Positions 48,045 to 60,800 of a stretch of 64,000 bases of DNA are shown here, piece after piece. The notes below the pieces were generated by a model. That model saw only the letters and a program-made list of their open reading frames with translations. It was not told the origin of the DNA and did not search any database. Numbering within the stretch: the stretch's first letter is position 1; each line of letters begins with the position of its first letter. Origin of the DNA: Nectonema munidae (lineage: Eukaryota > Nematomorpha > Nectonematoida > Nectonematidae); the NCBI GenBank assembly GCA_030549495.1, contig JAUIRK010000941.1, forward strand, positions 35,445-99,444. Direction: 5' to 3'. Made by a program: the position numbers and the translations under genes.

Positions 48045-49040
48045 TTGTGTACGCATGGAGTCTCCAGTTTGAAAAATGTGGTCCTCAAGGAAAAGAAGTG
48101 AAGAGATTAGACGGATCAAGCATCTGTATTTGTGATCAAGGATTTCGAATGAACCCATTTGAACTCTCTTGTGAGAGTAAGTATTTACTTCCCTCTCAAT
48201 TTATATATATAACTATTGATAGATAGTTTGCATCATCTATCAAAGTGCTTAAAGATTTTTTTATTTTTTATATAATAAAAAGTATTCTAATTAAAAAACA
48301 TGTGAAGGTACTAACTATACTTTTAATTTAAGTTTAACTTACACGTTTTAAAATCTTAACCAGCCAATAAACTAACCATTTTTATACTATAATATAATTT
48401 TTAAATTAAATATTTTTATAAATTATTCAATTCTATTTATAATAGATGACTAGGTTTTAATGATTTTAAAAGCAAGACAATTGTTAAAACACGGAAAAAT
48501 AGTAATATTTAATAGACAGTTTTAAGGATGATTTTCCTTATCTTGTGTTATTTGGGGTATTTTATGGTGATGTGAGCTATTTAGTCTCATCGCTTACTTA
48601 TAGCCGTCTTTCATTTTTTAAGAAATAGATGAATGCTCTATGAATAATTCGAAATCTGTTTACGATATTCCACACTCGCACTGTGTGGAGAAAGACGATA
48701 TGCGCTATCTTGCTTGTGATGAAGGCTATGAATTATACAAATCTTCATGTCTTCGTAAATCTTTCGATACCCTTACTTTTACTTTGGACTTTAGATTTAT
48801 TTCACTTTCCCACAGCTCTTTCCAAAGAAAATAGATCGTGTCCAGAATACTCGGAGTGGGTTCATCATCATGGAGTATACGAATGCATTTGTAAAAAAGG
48901 TTATCAGCAGATTGATGGAAATTGTCAAGGTATTTATAAGATTATGTCAGGATCATAAAAGCAATAAATTTTATTTATTTACAGAAGTTAATGGGTACTA
49001 TGTTACAATGCCCGAAGATCCAGGTTGCGTCTTGCTCTAA
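48045..49040 (+). CDS. EGF-like repeat gene, right arm, exons A-D
   Basis: Exon A 48045-48176, B 48629-48754, C 48816-48929, D 48985-49040, all joined by GT-AG introns in phase 1 (B-C 61 bp, C-D 55 bp). The reading runs CGPQGKEVKRLDGSSICICD (A), CENECSMNNSKSVYDIPHSH (A/B), LPLSKENRSCPEYSEW (B/C) and ends EVNGYYVTMPEDPGCVLL before TAA. The four-cysteine EGF-like units predict an extracellular protein. The 5' exon with the signal peptide is not found: a MULE end lies directly upstream of exon A. An AATAAA occurs about 300 bp after the stop. Confidence 0.65.
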
Positions 49041-50087
49041 TACGAAAACCTTTTTTACACTGCGTTGTGTTTATTATCTGATTTAACGAGTTTTTACGAG
49101 TTCACTACCTGCATTCATTCTTGTTGTAACTCGTTCAGGGCTCAAATTTCCTGTCTTTATCGAGGTGTTTTCAAGACATTAGGGGGAAGTAAATTGTTTC
49201 TGAACAGATCATTTGAGCCCGGCTTCTTTTTCCATTAACATGAATCTGTGAGTCACTATATTTCACACTGCTCTTGGAATCAAAAGAAAGCCAGATATAA
49301 AAAATTAAACAAAATGGGGTTGATATTAAGTCTGTAGTTTTTAAATAAAGAATCGCACACTTATCTTTAAAAGAAATAGTCCCTGGTTCTGTTAATTTAA
49401 CTCCATTTTACTTATGTATATATAATATCATGGGCAGTGGCGTAACTAGCTTTTAAAGCCAGAGGGCATTTGGTTTAAAAAGGCCTCTTCATTTTTTATG
49501 CTTACTTATATGCGCTTAAGTACGTTTCCCATCTGTGCAAGAATAAATAATAACTCGTAAGATTGTGAACAGCATCTTCGATATCAGAGCCAGCAATTTC
49601 AGTTAAACTTTATTAAAAAGCATAAAAATATCGCTTTCACTTAAATCTTTCTATCTTTTTAGTTTGTATCTTTTAAGGGGCACACCTAAACCGACAAAAA
49701 CCGAGGGCAGGCGAACTGCCATGCAAGTTATGTAAATGCATCGGTGTATATATTATAGTTAATTTGAATATTCGTTTTATTTATCACATCTCTACAAAAA
49801 TGTGAAAAAAACTTTAAAAACATCATTAACTAAATAAAGTGTGTATATAAGCGATTTTATTTTAGAAATGTACCTGATTCTTATATTAAAATCTTAAAAT
49901 TTGTATAGCTTCCGTTTTTACTTTAAAATTTTTAGGATTTCATGTATACCAAAGTTTAATGAGCTATAATGAGCAAGGAGAACACTTTGAAATATATTAA
50001 TGAGGCTTAGAAAGATAGTAAATTTCTGGTAAGAAAAACATATTGCGAGAATTATTTGGAAGGCGAACACTCGACTCAATGATATGA

Positions 50088-50387
50088 TTGATATATCTAG
50101 AAAAAACAGCTTTGACTCGCTGTCTGAACGGCTGGACCGTAGTTAAAGCCTATACAAAGTTTAGGCATTTGTCTGTGATAAACTTCCATACTCTTCAATG
50201 TATACCAAATAAGTCTGTATTTTGGAAACGGAAAGAATTTATATCCAGAAGAATCGGAAGTGGAAATCGGAGTCGTAAATATTTCTGTTATAACCCCATC
50301 ACTAATTTATATACAGTGATGTCTTTGAAAATTTTTGAACAGAAGGAAATTTTTTATATTGTTATGAAATTGACAAATCAAAATTGA
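50088..50387 (+). CDS. Unrecognised 99-codon ORF (right copy)
   Basis: Copy of 4530-4829 with one residue changed near the start. No domain recognised. Confidence 0.2.
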   Translation: MIYLEKTALTRCLNGWTVVKAYTKFRHLSVINFHTLQCIPNKSVFWKRKEFISRRIGSGNRSRKYFCYNPITNLYTVMSLKIFEQKEIFYIVMKLTNQN

Positions 50388-50925
50388 ATCTTCTCTCATT
50401 ATTTAAAATTAAAAAGTGGAAATGATTGAGATGTGATTTATTATCGTAAGTGATGATTTATATTAGTTATTAATGAGCCATTTAAGTTTCAATTAGAATC
50501 TCATAAATAAAATGTTTATGTAAAAACTATCTATTATTAAGTGCTATATCTGTCTCATCCCAGAATCACTTCATAGGCGTTAGAATATTAATATTCTCTT
50601 TTCGGATGATTGGTCTAACAAATACCCCTTCTTTGGTTTTTCCATACGAAAAGTTTGCAAATTAAATATATTTATATTTTGGAATCTTTAGAAAACACAA
50701 ATTGCTCCATTAGTCAAAATGAAACTTTATTTCCATAGGTTAAACTTAGTTTAACAATGTTTTTTATTCCTACAACCAAATTTCGTTTACGCCATTATTT
50801 TTAATCCAATGAGAGTTACGATCTCTAACCTCGCACTCAAACAAAAAACATTTATATCCTCCCTATTATCCAAGAAACATTGAAATAATTTTGAAATCAG
50901 TTAACCGTATTTAAAATACCATTTT

Positions 50926-51343
50926 CAAGTACGCTGAATTGATTGATGACCTTAATTTTTTATGAAACTGAGTCAATTTATCATTAATCAATCATTTTTG
51001 ACAAGTTTGTCGAAAATCAAAAGTTAATTATTTTTAAAATAAAATAAGTCAAAACAACCATTTTCAAGTGCGCTGAATTGATTGATGACCTTAATTTTTT
51101 TATGAAACAGAGTCAAATTGTCATTAATCAATCATTTTTGACAAGTTTGTCGGAAATCAAAAGATAATTCTTTTTAAAATAAAATAAGTCAAAAGTACCA
51201 TTTTCAAGTGCGCTGAATTGATTGATGACCTTAATTTTTTATGAAACACAGTCAATTTATCATTAATCAACCATTTTTAACAAGTTTGTAGAAAATCAAA
51301 AATTAATTATTTTTAAAATAAAATATGTCAAAACTACCATTTT
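50926..51343. repeat. 139-bp tandem repeat, three copies
   Basis: Unit ends fall at 51064, 51204 and 51343 (139, 140 and 139 bp). The left arm has two. Units within an arm differ by a few per cent. Confidence 0.95.
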
Positions 51344-51887
51344 TAAGTATTTTAAAATATTTAAAATATCAAGTATTTAAAAATATTTAAAATTGTTTTA
51401 TTCTCTGAAATAAAAGAAACTTGAAAAATGATAAAATCGAATATAATGTTTATACCAAAAATTAAAAAATTCTCACTTGCTTTTTTTGATCAAGTTTTGC
51501 ATTGCTTTATTCAAAACATATAAGGGTTCTGTAATGAAGTAAAAGCTATTTGTGGTATTAGGAGAGGATATAAATTACAAATTAACAACAGAGCAGTGTT
51601 TTGTTGACAAGAGAAGGAGGTTTCAAAGTGTCTGTCTTTCATTTACTATACAGGTAAAGGCCCATCAGTTTCCAATGATGAAGATTAAGATAAAAGTCTT
51701 TTCAAATTGCACTAAGCATGGTCTTTAGTTGCTGGTTGGTTAGTTACACGCTAAAATAATCAGCTAGACACTTTGTGAGAATGCAGGTTAGTGCTACTTT
51801 AAAATTGTGGAATCGTCGGTTACGCAAATGACGACAGATGGGCAAATTTCCAATGGCCAAGATAAAAACATTACTATATGCTTTTAG

Positions 51888-52353
51888 TGATATATGCATG
51901 TAGAGAAGTGCCAGCAAATTCAACGTGTCCAGGAAAGGCAAAATGTGTTCAAACAATAAGTGGATATTTTTGCGAATGCGAAGAAGGTTATTCCTTTATA
52001 AATGGATCTTGCTCAAGTAAAAAGTGGAGACGAAGCTGTTTTAGGCACATACTAATTAAAAATGATTTAGGTGATTGTGAAGTCATGGCAGGCAGAGCGT
52101 GTGGATCATATTCCCATTGTGTGCAAAACACAATAATAAAATTCTGTAAATGTGTGTTCGATGACCACGATGAAGATGAAAACGATCACCATCGAGCGAT
52201 GCAAACGGAAGTATGTAAAAGTAAGTACTTTTGGCTCCGATATACTTGTGAGAATTTATGTCTTTTATTCTAGCATTATTACGTTTTTACCACGAGAATG
52301 ATGGGTTGCCTGCAACAATATTTTGGGTATATAAAAATGCGCGCAAATTGTGA
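51888..52353 (+). CDS. Exons E and F: double-EGF exon and C-terminal exon
   Basis: Exon E (51888-52220) carries two six-cysteine EGF-like domains (YACREVPANSTCPGKAKC onward and CEVMAGRACGSYSHCVQ onward) and ends in phase 1 at GTAAGT. Exon F (52274-52353) follows a 53-bp intron with acceptor TTTTATTCTAG and reads TLLRFYHENDGLPATIFW to NARKL and TGA. AATAAA lies at 52396-52401. The start is unknown; exon C of the upstream gene has a compatible phase, so A-C plus E-F could be an alternative transcript with exon D skipped. Confidence 0.65.
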
Positions 52354-54468
52354 CTTTTCATGGTAGTTGAATGACCTTTTACGACAAAAACTGTCAATAA
52401 ATATCAAAAATTAACATTTTTCAACAAAATTTTGACAATATCTGTCGTTAACCGTATAACTTAAGGTTTATATTAGATACACCTTTGAAAGTTTGCAATA
52501 TATAAATAATAGAGGCTACTTTTTAAGTGTGAATCAAAATTTTGATTGATAAGAAATATATCTAATTAAATATTACTTCAATCGGCCATGCAGATTTTAC
52601 TTTTGGGCTGAACATTTGCATTTACGCTTTGAAAATACTTATAAGTATTAATCAAATTTACGGTTTAATTCTAAAAATGGTCCCCAAAATGATTCGTTCA
52701 AATTTTACATAAAATATGTTTTCATACGAAATCAACCATCCTAGATTCATTTCTCAACTCATTTATCAAAGATGCAGCTAACAATTTAATGAAAAGTCAC
52801 GAAATTTGAAGGGATATATTTGAGCCAATTTTGTACAATTAATTTACAGATAAAATAGGTTTAAGAGGAAATATATTTCTTCTGTATTTCATGATTTCTT
52901 TGTTAGACCTATTATTATAATCAGTTAAGTTGATACCTCTATTTATTTTATATCATTTCCTATATATACTTAAAAGTAAAACAGTAACACCTATTAAAGA
53001 TCTATTTTCAATATTCCCTTTTGGTAAATGCCTCCTCGATTCTAACCACTTCATGGTTACGTATATATATATATATATATAGACACATATATACCAAAAG
53101 AGTGGTATTTACACATCAGGTGCTATAAGAAATATTCATTGAAATGTCCTGAAATTTTAACACATTATTTTTGTACATAGAAAATGAACATATAGCAAAT
53201 TTTATGAAATTTCAATACCAAGAAGTTAACTAAATTTGCCAATTTAAAACCTTAGAATTAAATAAGCTTTTATATCTTGGCGCCTATCTTGGCGCAGCAC
53301 CGAGTCATATAAAATGCCTCCGAAGTTTTGCCAAGCTCCTAATTGAAATTTTTAATTATGCTTAATTTAATCGTGATGTCGATTTTTTATCAAAATCAGA
53401 CCCGTCAAAATGATTTAAATATTACAGCCCATTTCAAAATTAAAATTTTTATTCTTATGAAAATTTTTACACATATATACCATTTTTTATGCCCAATTTA
53501 ACCAGACTCATTTTTATGAAATCAATTATACGTGTCAAAAAAATCTAATAAACATGTCAATTAATGTTAAATATATAAACTTTAGTATAAATTCTACTTG
53601 CCGTATTTCTCTGCAAATTATTCTCTTAATTTATTTTATAAACCAACTTTTGGTGTTTAAAGTTAACAAGCCCTTTATCAATTCTAACTTATTCATGTGT
53701 AATATAATAATCTGAAGATTTATTTGAAAAGTATTCAGGCAAAAAAAAGAGCATGGGGCATTTAATCATTATGGTTCTTTCTGTCTTTAAATCAAATCTA
53801 ATGAAGTGTTAGTTAGAAACTCTTACCATAGATGAAATCAAAAAAGGTTTGCCAAACTTGACGGAAAACAAACACTATTTAACACGAATGCATTTATTTG
53901 TAGATTAGACCATATAAATACATTATGTATTTTAACAAGCGATCTTTGAAAAAAATGTTAGTTTACGCCAGAACGAAACATATTTAGCGATAATATTAGA
54001 GTCTTGATGTTCGGAGTTTTGATTATATGAACTAGTAGAAGATGGAAATGCATTGGACTCTGGAGATATAAATGAATAAAATGAACTTTGACTATATAAA
54101 GAAAGACCTTGCTTGAAGCATACGGAAATCAAGTCCTTAGACATCTGTGTCTTTGTATTCAGAATATAAAAAGAAACAAAACCATGTAAAATAAATAAAC
54201 ATGATCAAAAAATAAGAAAGGAAAAGACGTTCTATCTTTTTCGCATATGGATAAAGGAATGATTGATGAATTCAATAAGTATGTATTACGCTCAAATGAA
54301 GAAGAAAGTTTTTAGATTATTTATCTTGTTAAATTTATATGCTTCTGTAATAAGCACACATGTTGAGTTCTATTATATAAACAATAGGGGTAACTCTTTA
54401 TTTATTTTCATGTTTCATTTTTACGTCAAATGTTTCAGCTGTCATTTTTACATGGTAACTTATATATA
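52354..54468. other. Intergenic, no recognised gene
   Basis: AT-rich, with a (TA)n microsatellite at about 53060-53082. Short frames at 53932-54144 and 54263-54562 have no recognisable features and I do not call them genes. Confidence 0.45.
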
Positions 54469-55402
54469 CAGTAAAACCTTGATAATGGGGACACTCTTGG
54501 GACTAAAAATATTTGTCCACATAAGCGAGATGTTCTTATTATCAAGGTTTTCATTTTTTTGACCAATTGAAAAGCAAAAATTACCATGTATTATATATAT
54601 AAAACATGAGCTAAAATTTAAATTGAATGAGTTTTATTAAAAACAAAAATAATAAATTATTTTAAAATCTAACGGTTTTTGGTTAAAAAAATCAGATTTT
54701 TTTTTGTTTTAAAGTCACTTCGCTTGCTTTTTTTTCTAGTTCATCTTCTACATTTACCAAAGTACGAAAGATTTCAGTGATTCCTTCCTTCAAACAAAAG
54801 TCTTGTAACTTTCTGGCAACACAAAGCGCTTTTGAAAATTTTTTTTTTTGGTTCTTCGAAATTCATCATCATCACTATCTCTATTCGACTCTTGCTATTC
54901 TTTATCATTATTGTCATCTTCGAGAGTTTCGTCAAAAACCTATACTCTATCTTGATCCAGCAAAATGTAATCGTTTTGGTCCATTTTGTTTTCAATTTTC
55001 ATAATTTTTGCTGCTGTGTTAATCAGACTTTCAAGATCTTTTTCATTTTTTGTTTGGTCTTCCTCAAGATTATAATTCTCATCAAAAAATCCACAGTTTT
55101 TGAAACACTTTTTGACAGTTGACTCTTTTATGTCATTGACGGATCCAATTATCCATTTTATAGACTGTAGGAGATTGACGTGTTTTTTAATTGAAAAATC
55201 TACATCACCATCAAATACTGCAATATAGACCTCAGAAGGCGCTTTCTGTAGTTTAACTTCAAGTTGTTGAAAACTTCTTTGTCTAGAGGTTGTAAAATTG
55301 ATCTTGTGTTAGGAGGAAAAAAGACTAATTTTATATTAGAGAAGTCCAAGTTTTGAGGTGACTGGGGCAATTGTCAGAGAAAAGTAGGACGTGTCTTTTT
55401 TG
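54469..55402 (-). mobile_element. Tigger/pogo transposon, 5' truncated
   Basis: A TA dinucleotide precedes CAGTAAAACCTTGATAATGG (54469 onward), a typical pogo/Tigger terminus. The minus strand from 55402 to about 54700 encodes KRHVLLFSDNCPSHLK (second catalytic Asp block), PPNTRSILQPLDKEVFNNLK (the conserved QPLD region) and an acidic C-terminal tail with MDQNDYILLDQD. Frame changes break it. It stops at about 55402 where the retroelement starts, so the 5' half of the element is missing. Confidence 0.75.
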
Positions 55403-57762
55403 ATTCCTTTCCCTGATGATGTAATAGATCAGGCAATACTAGATGTGGAGGCGGAAGGCATTTCCTTCCCTTTGCTGGAAGTCCAACCCGCATTGTTGCC
55501 TCATCCACAGTGTAGCGTGGTTTTACCTACGCTCCCTGAGTCCCATCTTACCTCAATCGAGGACTCTCTAAACGGCCTGCCTAGATCTCCATCCTTAAAC
55601 TATGCCGCTATAGAAGAGGCAATCCAAAGTATGGAAAAATTCCCTTTTCCACTGGATACTACTGAAGAAAAGGACCTATTCTCCTTATTGCCTCCTTCTC
55701 CACATGAGCCTAATGAAGCTCTTCTCTCTAGGGAATCCATTATAGTGCCATATGACACTCTACAGAGAACCCTTACAGACGTCTTTGGCGAGGACTTCAG
55801 AACGGTATTGGAAAATCTCCCTCCATTCTCACCCGAGGAATCAAGCGTTGAAGCTCCACTCCTAGCTACAGAGGGTGATCCTGCGCACATCATCAATGAG
55901 ATTAAAAATGATGATCTATTGGAAGAAATAGGAGCGCGGAATGTAACTACCTTAAATTATCTGGCAAACAAAGACAAAGCGTCTCCAACAACCTGGAGAA
56001 ATATCTTCACGCAAATCGCGGAGCAAGACCCACCAATTCAACCAAGCTCGAAGGATAAGCCAGGGCAGGGCAGCGCGTATAGTGAATCAAGCGACGAAGA
56101 AGATGACGATGACAGAAGTGTCGCAGATGTTTCTCCATTCAATAGTAACACGCTTGACTCGGTTAAGCCCCACACACTCCTTCAAGGTAGTTTGGATTGC
56201 AACAACGTTCCTTTTCAAGTGAAAGTTCAATCTGGAAAGCGCCTGCTGACCTCCGTTGCAAGAAAGCCAGCAAAATACTTAAATATGGGTACAAGCCCAT
56301 TATTATATCAGGGCAGAAGTTTGCTTCCTTTTCTCGATGGATGCAGCCGAACATAGCACAGCAGAACTTCATCAGTAAACACGTGCTCCCAAACCTCCTG
56401 GATCAAAAAGTGATTAAAAAGGTTTCCTTTGTTCCTACAATAGTATCACCGGTGTTTATCATCCCGAAGGGAGATAAACAAACAAGGTTTATACAAAATT
56501 TTTCGTTTTCGAAAACCCTTTTTAAATTGGAAAGACTGCAACTCAAAGGAGTTACTAGCCTACGAGGATCAGATTCTCAATACAAGAATGCCTGCAAGTT
56601 AGACCTTTCCTCAGCTTTTTATGGGATTTGCATCCATTCAGCTTACCTGCACCTCTTTGGATTCCAAATCCTCAACCAATTCTATCTTTTCCAAAGGCTT
56701 CCCATGGGAGCAAATTTTGCACCTCGGATTCTACAGCTGGTGTTAAGCAAATTATTTGCTACATACCACGAGAGATGTCGAGATTGTGATACCACAGTCT
56801 ATCTGGATGACATCCTCATCAAAGGAATATCATGGGAAAAAACGGTAAGGTTTACTCAAGGGTTTGTGGAATTCCTAGAAGATGAATGTAACATTACAAT
56901 CAACAAAGGCAAAAGCTCACTGGTTCCCACAGAACAGATTCAATACCTGGGTCTGCTACTGGATCTAAGGAACAAAGCCATCAAGCTCCTACCTCAAACC
57001 GGGAAAAAATGCAAGCTGGCACTCCAAAGAGCAAAACACAGCAACAAATCCTTTCTAGAAGACAAAGACAAACTCGCAGCATGCGCCTATCTAAATTACT
57101 ACTTAGGAACGGTTGCATGCCGCTTCAGGACAATAGCATGGGGCTATGGGAAACATAGGGAAGAGTCTAAATGTGAAAACATTTACTGGAAGTTCCTGGA
57201 AGAGAGCATTGAAAAGCAAATCCCGCTCTTCAAAACCTCGCTGATCAACTCCAAATCTTTGTGGATGCCACTCCCGAGGGTATTGGAATCGCAACCAGCA
57301 AGCACGACATCTCAATACCTTTTCCAACCAAACACCCCATCCACATAATGGAATCCCTCGCCCTCTTAATTGGACTTCTCTGGAGCAAAAGCAACTGCCA
57401 AGTGCTATCGGACAACACCGTAGCTACAGGCCTTCAGGAATAGAGGCAGCAAGAACCTTGTGGTCGACCTATTCATGAAGTTCCTAGACTCTCATCTCCA
57501 AGAGGACAGGCAAGTCCATTATGTTGGCACTCATCTCAATTTCGCAGATGCCGCGTCAAGGAGCCAAAAATTTACCAAAGTTCCAGCTATATAAGCACCC
57601 TCCTCGACAAGAAAATTCATTCTTTTTACGTAACACATCATACACTCCCACCCACCACACCCTTTTTAAAATTGTGTATTTTTTGTGTTTTCTCAACTTA
57701 CTATATTTTTGGTTTTTGTGTACTTTGAATTAATAAATAAAGTTGGACCCCCAAAAAAAAAA
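55403..57762 (+). mobile_element. Retroelement fossil: gag-like ORF and RT-RNase H, poly(A)-ended
   Basis: Parts are an acidic gag-like first ORF (about 55391-56356, its first few codons borrowed from the Tigger sequence), an overlapping ORF with reverse transcriptase (56197-57348; LDLSSAFYGI, LPMGANFAPR and YLDD box near 56795) and an RNase H-like region after it (DATPEGIG, LSDNTVA, ADAASR). No integrase, tyrosine recombinase or LTR is visible. It ends with AATAAA and about ten A. The RT resembles the LTR/DIRS class rather than LINEs; exact family uncertain. It looks young and mostly open, with perhaps one or two breaks, and is probably 5' truncated. Confidence 0.65.
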
Positions 57763-57815
57763 GTAAAAAGAGTAAATGCAAGGTTGACAATTAATATGTC
57801 AGTATCATAGCAAAA

Positions 57816-60800
57816 ATGCTGCTAGCGAGTGTAACTTCAGTCTTGCTGGCCATTTTATTTCTGCAAGATCAGCTTAAAATCCAAACATTCAAAGGTAAGA
57901 GGTAAATGGAGTTTTCATTGGGAAGGCACAATTGCGCCGCTTGTATCGAACTATGAGAAAAGCAGGCTTGATGCGGGATCGAACCCAAGACCTTGAGTTA
58001 TCGGATCTAGCATCTAACCAACTCTACTCACGCCCACAAAGATATTATATTTTTAAAAACAAAAATATTAAACAAAGATATTATATTTATAAAAACAATT
58101 TTGTTTTAATCTAGTATCATAAAATTTCTATGTATAAAAACAGCAGCATTTGAATTCTTTATCAAAATGAAACAGCTGTGTGTCGGATGCAAAATAATGA
58201 AATGGTGGGATGGCACACGGCTTTATTATACACATATATGATAAAAGTCAAATGTGAGTAATGAGTTTATAACAGCTTATGAAATTGAAAACTTTTACAC
58301 TTTATTTGTGTTAGTGTATGACACAACCTACACCTCAACCTTTTTCACAATCAGTATAGCAAACAAAATGTTCTTGATTATGTTCTTGATTTATTTAGGG
58401 CATGTGAAACGAACATGTGAAAAGTAGAGAATCCACCCCGAGGACCCCGTCCCCGTTGCCCTGGGGTGAAATTTGAGAAAAAGTTGCCCCGTAAACCGGG
58501 GTAAAATTTTGTTTCACCCCGAGGTTTTTTTACATTGATACAGTCAAATTATTGTTAGAAAATTAATAAAATGTTCAATCAAAAAAAAATTCATTATTTT
58601 CATAAACTGTTGTTGTTCATTATCATCAAACTTTTCAGCGTTTTATGTTTTTTCATAAGTCAAACTATTCATTTTATTTATTTTATCAGATTTTTTTGTC
58701 TTAGTTTTCAAATCAATCGTTTTTGCTTTAATCTAGTTATTTTCATATCTTTGTATAATAACTTCTTTATATATAAGTAAGGAAAAAAATTAAAAATATT
58801 AGAAACGAATACTGATTTATATTTTTTTTAATTCTATTAGAAATTATAATTTGATTCTTTATTATGGATTCAAATAATTTCAAAGATATTAGTACTGAAA
58901 GAAAATCTTTAGTTTGGGCGCATTATTTGTTCAGAAAAATGGATGAAAAAGCCAGAAAATTTAATTCAGAAAATTTAACAAACCTACAGTATGTATGTTT
59001 ATAGAAAAAAAATTAGCTTAACTTATATCGTTAGAACAATTTTAGTTTCATCTTATTTTCTTTTCCGCTTAGACGTCTCTACACCAATTTATTATTTTTT
59101 AGGCAAGTGCTTTAACGTTAGTCAACCTTGGGTTTTCTATTCCGAAGACAAATATGAATGCAAGTGTGACAACGGTGCTGCTTTTATAGACGACAAATGC
59201 AAACGTAAAATAAACGTGCACACATTTTCTTCGCAACTGTTTTTTCTCAACTTAAGCGATCATCGAACATTCCAAATCCTACTTGACTTCAATCATAACA
59301 TTTCCCAATGGCTCAACTGAATTTCAATGGAGATCGGAAGCAGAGAATAATACACAGATACAACTCCTCAAAATGTTTGAAAGATTTCCAATAATGGTGG
59401 AAACTAAAGTTACGACTGGCCCCTTCAATGAATATTTTGATGACATGGTAGATATCCAAATGGAAACCCTTTGGTTGGACGTTAATACAAAACTTTTAGG
59501 TCTAGAATTGTATTACACTTTTGAATACACTGGACTTTACCGTAATTTTTATAAATTTGTTTTGCTTCTAGAATTAAGTATGTGAGTGCTAGTATAGTAG
59601 AAAATTCTACATTCATTTTAAAGCTAAAAAATATTGATAATTTAAGTTCAAACTGACATGCATTGATATCAAATTTTGCATAGTTAGAAAAGTATTTGGT
59701 CATAAATTAACAACACCTTTAAAAATGTCTTAGAGCTCGCATTTTTTATAGTATTTTAAGACAACATTTTCAATAAGTTTGCAGAGTTTGACAGAAAACG
59801 TTTGATTATGAGAATCCTTTTTTAGCTTTTACGATTTTTATTTTTAAGTACATAATAGTGTGACGTGACGTCTCAGCTATTTTGTCTCCCGTATGGTCTT
59901 GCCTGACCAGTAATAATTAGTTTAGAATCTTTATATAAAATATTAAAGGATAAGAATAACTAATCATACTACATTTCATTTTTAGATATAGGTATAGAAG
60001 ATTTGGAATATAATGCTACAGAAAATATATTTAAAGGCACATTTGTTTCGCCAACAATAGCCAAGTGTCAGATTGAAGATCAAGGTAGGAGAAATACTAT
60101 TTAACATTCTGTCGAATATAACTTTTGTTTTCGTTATAAAGTTTATAAATGGTTCTGAAAAATTTAACGACAGAAAGAATCCATCTAATGTTTACAATTT
60201 CTCAAAAATTCTAAATTTTGAAATTGTTTTAGAACATAAATGATTATTTAATTAATCCATTCTCAATATTTATATTAGAAAAGCTTTTTAGGACCTTATT
60301 AAAGTCAACGACAGCCAGCAAAAAGGACAAACTTTGAAGTGAAAAAAGACAAACTTCAAGTTAATATTATAATTTTAATATGGCCAAGACCATAAGAAAT
60401 GTATAAATTTATATATTTCAAGAGAGCCCTAGAGGGAAAAAATAAATACCACTGGGGATCCCTCCTTATCGACAAGCCTGATTCAGAGTAAAATTCAATT
60501 TTGATGTTTAAAATAACCTTAAATTTGCGTGTAGTGGGCATAAGCTGCTGTAACCAAACTTATTTAAAATAATAGGGTTTATTTATTAAAAAACTCCTTT
60601 ATTGAAATTCATTAAAATGTTTTGAAGAATACGCTTCTTAATGTACTTATCAGTTTATTCCTTCAATATATTTCAAGGCCCAAACAGTTTAACTTTAGGA
60701 TAAATTAAGTAAGAGTTTTTAGTCTCTCTGGCTGGAAATCTTTAACCCAAATATTCTTCATTCTTTCTAATCAAATATATCTAAAAAGCATCAAAAGATT

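Larger units (their letters stand above)
49041..51887. other. Right outer arm between exons D and E
   Basis: Contains the unrecognised ORF 50088-50387, the 139-bp repeats and a hAT-like end near 49435-49452 (CAGTGGCGTAACTAGC). It is intergenic or, if exon C joins exon E, intronic. Confidence 0.45.
47983..52242 (-). repeat. Right arm, outer block, of the giant inverted repeat
   Basis: Reverse match of 2815-6934. It carries EGF-like exons A-E on the plus strand, the 99-codon ORF and three copies of the 139-bp repeat. The inner edge abuts the MULE end about 60 bp upstream of exon A; the outer edge is about 20 bp past the exon E donor. Confidence 0.95.

Noticed and set aside
53932-54144. Serine-rich 70-codon minus-strand ORF
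   Set aside because: No splice context, domain or homologue in the left flank; composition matches chance frames in AT-rich DNA.
55403-57762. Hepadnavirus-like origin of the RT-RNase H fossil
   Set aside because: The RNase H region shows a DATP motif followed by a PIH-x-x-E-like string, which recalls that group, but DIRS and LTR elements share similar short motifs. By eye this is too weak to name; an RT tree would decide.
57966-58038. Functional tRNA-Ile gene
   Set aside because: The B box is perfect but the acceptor stem does not pair and the 3' side lacks the complement of the 5' GGGCGTG, so a SINE or pseudogene is more likely.
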